NCBI RefSeq assembly: GCF_031877795.1
Contig: NC_133935.1
Coordinates: 73,116,303-73,180,302, forward strand
Direction: 5' to 3'
Length of the DNA: 64,000 nucleotides
From: Strix aluco
Taxonomy: Eukaryota; Chordata; Aves; Strigiformes; Strigidae
Shown here: in pieces, positions 23,816-36,000 of the stretch
Layout: each line of letters begins with the position of its first letter
How positions within the stretch are numbered: position 1 is the first letter of the stretch
Notes under the pieces: generated by a model
The model's database searches: none
Seen by the model: only the letters and a program-made list of their open reading frames with translations
What the model was told of the DNA's origin: nothing
Made by a program: the position numbers and the translations under genes

Positions 23816-26800
23816 TGAGCATAGTGTACATAGTGACTAATGTATCTACCAGAAAACATTAAGGTCATTCAGGAAAGACACAGCACTTTCAGATCCAAAC
23901 ATGGTTCATTGATTTGGTTTGGGCTGGTATAAAGTGCACAAGAGAGGACACATATATAGTGAATTATTAAATAATGATTTTGGCAACTCTGCATTGTTTG
24001 CTGTGTTTGTCAATACACCATCAAGGTAGCTCATAATCAATGAGACCCAGCATGTGTCCTCCAGTGAGCGGACAGACACACTGGCCCCAGTACTCAGCTT
24101 GGGAGGAGCTGTGGGCGCAGAGCTGCCAGGCAGGAAAGATGGTCTCTCGGACAGGTCTCTTGGACAGATGTGCAGAGGACTTTTAAAGAGTCAACACTGA
24201 CACTCTAGTCTGCACAACCCAGTCTGCACAACTGCCATCAATTAACTCCTGCTGGAAGTCTAAGGCTTGAAGATGAACTACACCACAGCTTTCAGAGGAA
24301 AAAAACCCAAACAACAAACCCCCAAAGTGACAGAACTTTTAATGTAGCATAGCAAGTGCTGGAGGTATAAGAGTCTTCAGCCTAGAGGAAAATGGAAACA
24401 TCCCCAGAGTCTGAAAGAAATAGCAGTCTGAAATCACAAGTTTTTAGTTTTCAAGCCTAGTTTTGACTTTCAACCAAGCTGGGGTGACCAGAACCATGCA
24501 TCTGGACTTGTAGTGAAGAAGGGCTGAAGGGAAGGAGAAAGTGTTCTGGATAAACAAGAACCATGACTTTTATCTCCATAGTATGCAGGACTTCAAAACA
24601 AAATTTGAAGGGAAACCAAACAGAAATAAATGGGGAGAAATGCCACTTGGTTTTATAAAAGGTACATATACGTATGCCACATTCAACGGGTACCTTCATT
24701 TAGAAAACCGAGCTTCCAGAGGGAAATACCATAGATGTCACCTCTCTGGACCTGAGCAGAGGACACCTCCTTTGCCATGCCATGTGGGCAATTTTTAATG
24801 CTGTTGAAGAAGATGGGATGACTAAAGGCTCTGAAAGGCAGAGATGGATTATGCTAAAGAGGAGATGACAACTAGGAACTTTGAAAGGGAAACACCAGGA
24901 TGGAGGGAGCACTAATCTGTTAAATATTCTCATTATTTTTTTTTTTTTACGAAAATCTGGAGTTATTTGATGAAATATGCTAATGAAACCAAGCTGGAAG
25001 ATAATATTAAAGTGAGGAGGCTTTGAATACAGAAAGAATAAGGTGAGCTTGAAGACTGAGGTAAAAGAATTTCAGCATTCAGAAAACACACTCATGCATT
25101 TGTGGATGAATAACAAGCTGGGGTTCTGCGGTGGGCAATCATGCGCCCAAAATGGCGTGGGAGAGGTGGCCTTTGGTGGTAATCACATCAAAGTGTTACA
25201 GGCTGCTTTCTACAGACACCAGATGCATGGTGGGCAGTTGTACTAGCCTGCTGCTCTTCTGAGAGTGCCACAGCAGACTTGCTGGCTAAATCAGGTACGT
25301 GTCACATACCAGACAACCAGCACAACAGTACCTGAAAACAGGTACAACCAGGATGTTGCCAAATTGCCTTTCTAATGCAGCGTTCCAAAAAAACCATAGA
25401 TTGTATCCAAACAAATTTTCCCATCAGAATGAGGAAGATATTAGTGTTACTGTGCAATGCACAGGGGAGATTTCACTATAAATACTCCAAACTTCAGGAC
25501 TGAGACCTCCAGTTCAAGAAAGATTAAGTCAAACTTCAATTAATGAGGAAAATTGCTATGAGGATCTTTGTGGAATGGAGAGCCTGTTATCTAAGGACTG
25601 TCAAAAAGAGATATAGATACATCAGAGATTTAACCTAAGAGAGAGGAAAGGCTATGAAAGATTAAAAGAAATACTGTCCTGTGAGAAAAAAAAAAAAAAA
25701 AAGAAGATATAAACTGGCCAAACATAAGCATAAGCTAAATGTTAGAAGATGGTTCCTAATTTTTACAATGGTGAGATTCTGGAACATCCTTTCCAGTTAG
25801 AATAAGAGGAGAAAAAAAACTAAACTACTTTTAAAATAAGGCTTAATGTATTTATGAAAATCATGATACCACATCATACCAGTGGAATCTGGACTTTCTG
25901 ACTCAGTCTGTTCTTTACAGTCCTGTGCTCACATGCTAATGGCAAAAGCAAGTCAGTCTGGTCGAATACCACATATTGTACTTCAAAACTATATTGGATT
26001 TGCTGACAGGCATCAGGTTAAGAAAAAAATATTCTTTTCTAAATTGCCCTCCTCAGAACAATTCATTTCAATACTAATGACTTTTCTGACATAGCACGGT
26101 GCCTCAGAGCATAAATCCCCCTTCCAAAACTGTTCACCATTTCTTAAACGGGCATGATACTTAGACCACCTTAACCAGAGATCCTTGCACTTCCATGTCA
26201 CCCGCCCCTACCAGCTCCTTGACATCCTCCTAAATCACCCTATTTCTTTATTTTCTCATGTTGACAACAGGAGCATTGTATTTCTGATGCTTTATGTGAT
26301 TTCCCCCTCCAGGTACTAGTTATTTATGCATTCAACTCTCTGTTACTCTAATACTAACATTTCTCTGGGCAGTTCACCCTCATGCAGATTGTAGCACATA
26401 CAACTTGCTCTGTTGTGCGATATTGTGGTGATGCAGATTTACTGGCTTATTCTTGAGACAGGCACCTCTGAAAACCTAGATACTGCTCTTCCACTGAGCA
26501 CTGTTACTTAAGAATAAGCTAACGGGCAAATTTCATACCTGCTATCTTTTTGGAGAGCTGATATGGTGACAGTTCATCACATATCCTGAGCCTACCTCTT
26601 AACACAGTGCAGATGCTTGGTAACTAAATAACAGGCATTTTACAGCCAGCAAGAGGGATAGAAAATATAGAAGCCATGGAGCCTGCGCTGCTCAAGCCTA
26701 CTCTCAGGCCTGGTTTTCACTTTGCAGTGCAGAAAAGTTTGCCTGTGTGGAATACAGAGACAAAAAAATCAGTTATTCAATTTCAAGGCCCTGGGTCCAA

Positions 26801-28809
26801 TGGAGAGAGCATTATAAACTGCAAACCTGTATTTTTTTCAATTTCAAACTAAGTTTCTATTAAGGAAAAAAGTACCTTTAAGCACTTCTTCACTGGAAAG
26901 AAATGTCACTCACAGTTCTCTATTCCTCATCCCTGTGCTGAACGTGGACAGTTTTCTCATTCTTCTTAAGAAAACATCTGCTCCCTTCTGCTTCCTAAGA
27001 AAATGCCTGAAAGTTTACCTGATCCAGAAACGGCAAAGAATAAGTTGCAGGACCTCTTGTTAGTACTTTTGTGATTTTATTTAGTGTAGGAAGTAATTCA
27101 CCATAAATTATCTTGGAGCTGTGTTCAAACATTGGTTTTCACAAATAAAACTGAAGAAAACTCTTGTTGACTGACACATATTCACATCTATTTGAAATTA
27201 CTCATTTTGGGTTTTTTTAAGCAGTTAAGCTGAAGTTCTTTTGTGAAACTTTACTACATAAAAATGGAAATATTCCTGCCCACTTGCATACGTTATCACT
27301 ACTTCCATTAACAGAAGTGTATTACCGTCAGTCCTACTAGCACTGGAGAATCACTTGCATTCTATTATCAAAATGAATGATAAAAGTTTCAAAATGACTG
27401 AGCTAATTTGTCAGCTTCCTGCTGCTATTCCACCCACACCTTTACAGATATATGTTGGATTTTTTAATCTTTTCATCTCTTGTACTCATGAACTGAGTCA
27501 AAACTGAAAACAATTTTTAAAAAAAAACCAACAAATTAACGCCCCATAATTAGAGAACAAGGAGATACAACTCAGAGTAGGAAAAGTTTCTACAGTCACT
27601 CTGTCTCACAGCTAAGACTAGAACAAGCTTTAAACTTCATTATTCTCACTCACATTGCCCAAACAAATGGAGCTAGGTCAGTTTACAAACTGTTCAGTAT
27701 GAATCATTAGTGTGAATATAACATACCAGAACACAGTGAGGAACCTCGCAGTTGTGAAGGCACCATTACTATATAAAGATGCTTTAACAATTGCTAAGAA
27801 TTGTTTTTAACACCATAAAATAAAAACCAGGAAATACAACTTGTATAATACTGACGTTTCCTTTCGAAATGTAGCCAGGATGAAAATGAATATAAACCTT
27901 GCACATTTCTCTGCTATGTAGTGTCATATGTATGTCCTGTAGTGTCATACATATGAAGAGGAAAAGTTCAAACTTATTTCCCATACATTCAATACTACAT
28001 TGCAGCTGCAATCTGCTGTGCTCCTCCAATTTCCCAGGCTTGATGGTACCTTCCGATGTGAACCTGTGCATTTTTGTCAGCAACACGGCAACACACAGAG
28101 AGGAACACAAAATCAGACACAAGTTTTACAGAGCAGAACACTTCTTAAGAAGAGAGGCGTGTTCAGACTCGATCCAGAGAGAAAGCATATCCACAAACGT
28201 GCTTTTGAGAACACTTGACTTCACATAATACAGAAGACAGTTTTTCTACCTTGCTATGTGTGCAAATGGAATGAACGTGAGTTATTTGCACTTTACATTT
28301 TAACAAACATTGGAATTTGACACTCCTTTGAGAGCATTAAGTGAAAAGAAGTGAAAACTCCATCCAGTAAGGTTTTCTAAGTCTCTTAGATGAGATTTTT
28401 AAAAAATAATTCACATTTTTCATTTTTCTTTTTTAAAAGGCAAGGAAAATATCACTTAACACATCCAGGTTACCAATCTTTATGTTAATAGTCTTTAAAA
28501 AAACCCCACCAAACACAAAGTGCACACTCACACAATTAGCCTGCTTGTTGTAAAGTATGCATGGTTGCAGGCAATCCTTTAAGCAAAGTTATAGATGGAA
28601 TTAAAGATAAGGTGTAAGGAGACAAGCATCCAAACCTTGGATGTTTTTAGGCCATCTGCTGATGTCCTTTCATTCATTCTACTGTGAACACAAAACATCG
28701 TCAAACCCCTTCTCATTCCCTTATGTGACATTATTACAATGGCTGACAAATTTAAATGTTGTCCAAGTTCTCTTCAAACCTTGAGATCTGTTTGGCAGTG
28801 CCTCAAGAG
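23816..28809. other. Intergenic region between SLC26A3 and CBLL1 3' ends
   Basis: The two genes converge on this region. Apart from the decayed LINE listed separately (24540-25880) I see no gene, RNA or recognisable repeat. Frames are short. Confidence 0.55.
24540..25880 (+). mobile_element. Ancient CR1/L3-type LINE relic, heavily decayed
   Basis: Several patches in order resemble old amniote CR1: accaagctggaagataatat near 24990, a mid ORF2-like stretch, then taagctaaatgttagaagat with gagattctggaacatccttt near 25730-25795 and an AT-rich end. No frame is open over any length. Poly-A near 25686 interrupts it. Limits are approximate. Confidence 0.45.
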
Positions 28810-28835
28810 GGAGATTGCTGCCACAGACAGGGATC

Positions 28836-28841
28836 TTTATT
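28836..28841 (-). other. CBLL1: Candidate distal polyadenylation signal of CBLL1
   Basis: AATAAA on the minus strand, followed within 20 nt by a GT-rich downstream element. A closer alternative is at 30994-30999. Confidence 0.4.
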
Positions 28842-30309
28842 CAAAATAAACATAATTAATTCAATTCAAATGTTTGTCTTTACAGGAAGACGTAAGTAGG
28901 AATCCAAAGAATTCACAAGTACATCTCACCATTTCTAAGATTGTCAATTATACAATTAAATACAATATATGGCATTTCTGAACTTCACACTGAAACAATC
29001 AGGTATTGTGCAAAAAAAAAAAAACCCAACCAACAAACTGACCAAAAAAACGCCAAACCCAAAGCACGCCCAAAAGCCCATAAACAAATTAAAAAGATCA
29101 TTAACATAAGGTTTTGATCAATGCAGACATTTTTTAACTTTGTCAATATGAAAGCATCAACAGTACACAGATATGCTTAAAACTTAATAAATTAAAAAAT
29201 GGATTTAGGTCTTCTTTTACAAGCAAGACATTGAAGTTTGACCCAAGTCTAAGTCCTGCCAACATAAGATGAGTTTTCAGTAAGTCCTCTATCACAAAGA
29301 CTTCTGATCCATGGTCACTAAACAATTCAAGGGATCCCACTGATCTTTTGGGTAATATGTCATTGTCTATATGACACATCACCTTTACCTCAAATATAAA
29401 CAAATTTTCAATCTCTACAACGACATACATTTACCTTTTGTGCTTTTTGATAGATCAAAGGCTTCTGTTTTCCTTAAACCAATTCAACTGCCTCAGAATT
29501 TTCAGAAAAGCACTTAACTTCAAGAATAGCAGTGGACCCAGAATTGTTAAGCTTGAACCCTTCATCTGCTTCACAACAGACTGGGTAACACGTAACAGAA
29601 GTGTGCATCCTGACATACTTCTAAAAACTAGCATGATGGAAAGACTTGTCTTATTTCCTCATCACCTGTAATTGACAGGTAATAGCTGATTTCAGAAAGT
29701 CTTATTTTCCAAAACAGTGTGTGCAGGTGAAGTTAATGTATCTCCCCGCACAAAAGCCTGTCACATCATGTCCTCATAAATCCGCATGTGTTACCTTCTC
29801 AGCCTAAACAAAATGAAGCTGGTACCTAGAACAACCAGTAAGTCTGTTTAAACAGGTACATAGGACATAAGTTTGGCTTTGCAGAGTCAAAGAATATTAG
29901 ATTTCCTCACAGATGAAGTTTTATGGTGTAATATAAATGTGCCTAAGCCTACGTCCTACCAAGTAATTTAACAGTGATGAAAGGGGATCCTTAAAAGTTC
30001 CTCATGTGTTTATTGTAACTTACTGAAACAAAATAATGCTGGCAGAGTAATTTTTGCCTTCATATACACTGAAACAGTAAATTTTCAACCAACCCTGTAC
30101 CGTAACACACTATCACAACTGGCCTCTTTTTCTTTGCCAGTGTGTTTTATTTAAAATGACTTAATTTTCAGAGAAACCAAAACAAAGAATTCTTAGAAAG
30201 AAGTGTATTACAGCTAAGCAGAGTTTTAATCAGTTGACACTTACTGGCCATTTGTATACCCCTGAATTTATTTGCACTTTTCTAAAGAAGTACTTATTTG
30301 AAAGGTAGT

Positions 30310-30380
30310 TGTCCTGGCTTCGGTCAGGATAGAGTTAATTTTCTCTTGAGCTGGGAGGGGGCACAGCTGAAACCAGGACA
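30310..30380. mobile_element. 71-bp LTR-derived mini-element with inverted ends
   Basis: It starts tgtcctggcttcggtcagga, with gatagagttaattttct following, which I recognise as the 5' end of a widespread neoavian LTR. It ends cagctgaaaccaggaca, the near reverse complement of the canonical start. The result is a short piece bounded by imperfect inverted repeats (tgtcctgg / ccaggaca). No clear target-site duplication was seen. It is a fossil fragment without coding capacity, inside the probable CBLL1 3' UTR. Confidence 0.65.
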
Positions 30381-32042
30381 GGAGTCTAAAAGATTTGCCC
30401 ATGGTCACAAGGAAATCAATGGCAGTCAAGGACAGAGAATAAATCTAAAGAGCCCTTGCTCTGGTAATTAAAGATATGCAGTTTATACATACAATTATAA
30501 AACTTAGAATGTTACACTCCCAAAGCTCTTTCATCAGTTTAACACTTATGAGACAGGAAAAAAGGCTTACAAAATAAATAGTAACACTGAGGCTTTAAGA
30601 TGGTTCAGATTATTCAAGAAGTGTAGGAAATTACAAGCCTTAGAAAAAACCCAAAGGATTTCTCCATCTAAAAGCATCACTGCTAGAAACATGGCATTTT
30701 GAAAAAACAAAGGTTCAGCACTAACACTGATTAGAAATGCAAAGATAAGCACTCCAAACAACAGAGTACTATCTTATTATTGTCCAGGTCTGCTACTAGC
30801 TGCATTAAAGAACATTCTCATTTTATATTTAATATATTTCTCTTTAAAAGTATGCTTATAAAACATAAATTTTGGGCCAAAACAGACCTGAGGGCCTGCT
30901 TATATTGCTATGTTTTAAAAAACACAAAACATCTATTGTCTGTTCAATTAAATCTGTATCACAAAATCAAAACAGATAAAGGATGTGTATCTTTTTATTT
31001 AATTATATCTACATACGGGATTTCAGACCACTGCTTTCAGGTTATCCAAATGGGAAGTTTTCCTACTGTACATATTATATAAAGTGACAGAAGCAAACAT
31101 CATTTCCCTACCTAAAATAATCTGCTTCTCACAGACATGGTAAGCCAATTCACAGTCACTTCCACACAAACATAGCCATAGGTAAACACAACAGTCTGAA
31201 TTCAACTCCAGTGAGTAGAGTACATGTAAACAGAACCTTCTGAATCAAAACTAGCTTTAAAGCAAACAAAACCAAAACCCCAATCCCCAAAAGCCAGACA
31301 AACCAACAACCCACCAAAACCCATAATACATTATTACATGGTTTCATGTCATGCCCGAAGCTGTATTTCTGATAAATTTTTCTTGCTGCGTAAGTTTAAA
31401 GAAAAAAAGAAAAAGCTGAAATGCAGTGTTCTGCATGTCTGATTTCTAGTGCCATTCACCATAGTCTGAATTTGTTATAAGTAATGGTAACTGTTAGTAG
31501 GAGAAATATTAAAGTTCCCTTAATATTTCATTACACTGCCCATTTGGAAAGTAGTAGTGCCAAAATGGTGTCCCGGAACTATGTCTGTGTTAACTTCATA
31601 GAAAAACCCACCACTTTTACAACGATATTTCAATTTAATTATTGTACACAGGTTAACAAAAACGTATCACAAGTGAAACTAAACACTGGATTTAACAAAA
31701 ACAATATTCAGAATGATACAACACATGTCATTTTCTCCAGGAAATAATATTACAAGTGTTCATCTTAGGACAATTTAGCCACACTAGAGACAGAAGTTCT
31801 GTTAAAATGCAACTGTGGTCTACTAAGCCACTTATTTTAGCACTACAGAATATTTGAAGTCAGAGTCCTACAGCCAAGGCTTAAAAATGATTTAAGATTC
31901 AAATCCCAAAATGTCTTACAGTCAAAATGACAGTATTTAAAAAACATAACCACAACAAAATAACCCCAAAACAATTAATTAAAAGGCTGTTGTATATAGT
32001 TTATCCTCTTCATAGCACTCTCTATTCATATAATTGCTCGCA

Positions 32043-33084
32043 TCATTGGTAATAGGGTCTGTATCTGGCTTGATCAGGGTGGTGTGGTCCAGGAAGTGGG
32101 GCCTGAGCAGGAGGCCCCTGCATCCTTGGAGGAGGCGGTGGCCCCCTTGGAGCAGGCCATATCCCTGGACTCATTCCCCCGGGCTGTGTGAAAGGGGGAC
32201 TAAGAGTTCCTTGATCTTCACTAAACTGTGGCAAAGAGTTAGGATTATAGTGGTGGGGAGGGGGTGCATTTACGTTTACTGGGGGGCCTCCGTGCTGAGG
32301 AGGGGGAGGTCCTGGAGGAGGATGATTCATATATGGTGGCATCTGGGCAATTATATGTCCAGGTGGTGGGGTTATTGGAGGAGGAGCAGAGGTCATTGGT
32401 GGTGGAGGAGCTTGGCTATATACCATGTGAGGAGTACCTGCTGCCTGGGGAGGATGCTGCAACGGATGGCTTATTGGTGGAGGTGGTGGTGGGGGTGGTG
32501 CATAATGCTGCTGTGGAGGCATAATATGATGAGGGTGCGATACCACTGGTTGCCCCTGGTATTCAGGATGATGATGAGCAGGTGCGGGGGCTGGTGGAGG
32601 TGGTTCTCGAGCACCTGAATTTGAATCATCCTGAATAGGGACGGTTATTAAGTTGCTGTGTTTTCTCGTTGAAATGCGGAAGGTGTCCTGACTGACGGGG
32701 CGAGGTGGCGGTGGAGCCATTGACATCTCCGCAGGAGGCGCACGAATGTCTTCGTGTGGCTGGTTATAATGCTCATGTGGCACATGCTGCAAAGGGGGCG
32801 GTGGCATCATGATGTGCTGCTTTGGCGGAATGTGGCTCATATGATGTTTCTCAGGCGGCATTATGAAACGCTCAGGAATTTCAGCAGGCGGGGGGGCAAT
32901 AGGAGGATGTACAGGTTCAATTGGAGGACGAGTAACAGGCTTTCCAGCTCTCATATGACGGTGGTTGATGTGAGCTTGTAAGTCCCTCTGTGACAGGTAA
33001 GTTCTCTTGCACCCTTGAACAATGCTACACATGAAGAGAGACCCTCGTACACACTGCTCGATTCGCTGCACAGGCTCATTACAG
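32043..33084 (-). CDS. CBLL1: CBLL1 coding exon 6 (aa 147-493), HYB end and Pro/His-rich tail
   Basis: The 1042-nt terminal exon completes RING (C148) and HYB (CKRTYLSQRDLQAHINHRH). It then encodes a long Pro/His-rich tail ending GPHHPDQARYRPYYQ and TGA. Sequence identity to mammals is very high across the whole tail. Long open frames on the opposite strand are shadows of its CCN-rich codons. Confidence 0.97.
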
Positions 33085-36000
33085 CTAAATCAGAAGAGAA
33101 TATTGGTTTATTGTCAGAGAGCTCAACCTGCAAAGTTTTTTTTGTTAAAAGTCAATCAGTTTACCGTAATTACCCAAACTAGAACTGACAATTTTTTCCC
33201 CACTGCAGCAATGAAAGAAACATTTCATTGATTTTGAAGTTTATCTAGTTTTTATGTCTCCAAGCACAACTATGAAAACACATAAAAATTTCATGAGGTG
33301 GAAATTTATAAATAGCAACACTCTCTCTCACAAATTCCTTCTGCGCATTAAGACTTACTAAAGTCACTCTCACGAAGTAAATTAAACTGCCATTTATTCC
33401 TTTTCGTATTAGAATAGTAGCAGGATATCTACCCATACTTAGACAACAAAGTAAACACTGATCTCTTACAATCCCAAAATATGGGATACGAAACTATAAT
33501 CAAGTGGTGTAGCAGAGAGTATTCTACTGCCTCTGCTAAATGCACATAAATAAGAACCACGTTAATACAGTATCCAAAATAAGATATTTAAGCTACTTTC
33601 CTACATTTCCTTTAATAACAAATCTTGAGATAACTTACCCTGGACACATCTTGTCTCCCTTCTTCTCATGTAGAATAGCACAGTCATAGCAGAAAACATG
33701 CTTGCAAGGTATCTAGAGACAAAAAACGGCTCTGTTAAGACATCGTATATAAATATCTATGTCATTTTGCAGAATACAGTTCCTCCCTCCAGCACACAAT
33801 TTCTAAATGTAAAAGTAACTAAATTACCTATGAGGTGAACAGGTATAGTGGTAGTCAGCAGTTTACAGCATCTTTGCATAGAAACTTTCTAAAACACTTT
33901 GTGTTGAGCCTGGGTTTTTTCAGGTACGTTTGTTTAGGGTTTTTACGTGTTGGCAAAAACATGTAGGCAAAAGTTTTAAGTTTTGCAATAATACCAACAC
34001 TGAACATTCATGGAAGCTGCACATGCAACCTAATTACACTTGTTTTGCTTTCAAGGAAGGAAAATTTTAAAAGCATTAACTGTCATTAAATCAGATCCTG
34101 AAGCCTGTTACATCACACTTAGAAATCTAATCTCAGGGATTTAGTTACACTAATTTTAAAGGGACATAAAAGTGAACAGTGTTTTCTAATGTCATTGCAA
34201 GTCTTCAACTGAGATAAAGAGCTTATTTTTAAAGCTGAGTGGTGTAAGGTCAAACCCCCACTGAACTTGAAGGGTTTTTTGTTGGTGACAAGTGTTCTGA
34301 TTTTTTGTTTAACGTTTTCAAGCTTATTTCATTAAACCGGGGGGCGGGGGGTAAAGTGAAATCAGACAGAGGGAACAAAAACACTTCGGCAGTGACGGCC
34401 CCTGGTTCCATCCTGATATCCTTCTGCTGTTTATTCAGAGGCCTGCTGAAACCAGTAACCTCTAGAGACCTCATAGAGACACAGTAAAAACTAATTTTAC
34501 CTAAAGGGAAACCATGACTGCATCTTCCAATGATAATTTCACTCACCATGCGTCCGTACATTTTGATGGGCAATCCACACTTATCACAGAAATGGACTGG
34601 CGTATCATCCTTTTCCCCCAGCAAGTTTATCTGATAGGATAGAGAAAGGGGTAGGAGAACAAAACCCAACATCACTAAAGCTTCTCATTTCAGATATCAC
34701 CAACTCACTCATTATTTCTGAAATAGCTGAGAAGGAAGCAAGAACACCACAAGCGTGAGAAAGCAGACGATGTATTTTCAGTCAGTCAAAAATAATGGAC
34801 ACTTTTATTTAAGAGGGTATCTACCAGGACTACCTACAATTTAGTATGATTCACAAAGATTCATGACTTCCCATCCATGACTTTACCTTATAGTCCCAAA
34901 AAATGGGTCCAGGGAATCTCCTCTGATTGCCAAACATTTCACCTCCTTTGCATTCATATCGCTCCTCTTTGTTATAATCAAATTCTTCTGTAGAAAGAAG
35001 AAAGAGAAGAAAGACACAAGCCAACCATAACGCTTTCCTAATTGACACCAGCTGCTATTAAGAGCATGTGTCATTCTATACTGAAATCATCAAGAAATGC
35101 CACTGCACTTCCAACCTGCTGGGCCCATTCTACAGAAAGGTAGAGTCAAAATAGTACGACAGTCTGTTTTGGGAATGTGCACCATTTTGAATCCTTATAG
35201 TGCAGCAGTACCTGGAAATTTGAAACTTGTTTTGCACTTGGACAGAACCTTGGACTCCAAGACTGAATAAAGTCTTGAACAATACTGCAGAATAATATGC
35301 TTCCTTACTACAGGTTCTAGTATTTATATTAATTTACCTTCATCACCAGCTTGTGTTTTTGAAGGCATCCTGTTCATATTTCTTGGAGTTCGAGGTGCAG
35401 GTTTGGTTTTATTGGTCTGTTTTGAGATAAGCTTTATAGGGATTCTTCTACGAACATCAAGACCACCCAATGATCCTGAACTATTTGTTCCTTGCAAATC
35501 ATTGTCTATGAAACAAAAAAAAAGTTTATGTAATTTTTCAGTTATCTAACAGTTTCTAAAGAGGCTAAATATTAACAGTTTTAAGAAAAATAATTTTTAA
35601 AGCTTGTTTAAGACTCATACAACGTATCAAAAGTTTAATCACTAGAAAATAAGTATCTTCACATACAATTTCTTCTAGTAGTCAAGTCACAAAACTGTAT
35701 TGGGAACAACCATGACTTTAAAAAAATCTAGTTCTAAAAATAAAGCTCTTTTAAAAGTTAAGTAGTCTGTCATTTCTCCACAACAGGAAAAAAAAAATAA
35801 ATTAACTGTATAGCTCCTCTCACAGCATGAATAGCACTGGAATCAATTCTTTGTACAACCATGACAACATAGAATTTCTTATGAGAAAATTATAATTTTT
35901 ACAATTTGTGTAAATTGCTTATTGAAGTGTAAGGAAACTCTATATTAACTAAGCATCTTGACATATCACTTAGAAGTTTAGCATAAAGTATCACAAAGTA

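Larger units (their letters stand above)
28810..32042 (-). other. CBLL1: Probable long CBLL1 3' UTR
   Basis: From the stop codon at 32043-32045 the minus strand runs through AT-rich, frame-poor sequence. Minus-strand AATAAA signals lie at 30994-30999 (about 1 kb after the stop) and at 28836-28841, the latter followed by a GT-rich stretch (ctgtctgtgg). The distal one would give a 3.2-kb UTR. Choice of end is inference. Confidence 0.45.

Noticed and set aside
32034-32618. 194-codon open frame on the plus strand opposite CBLL1
   Set aside because: It is the antisense shadow of the CCN/CAY-rich Pro/His tail exon; the product is an unlikely Trp/Arg-rich string.
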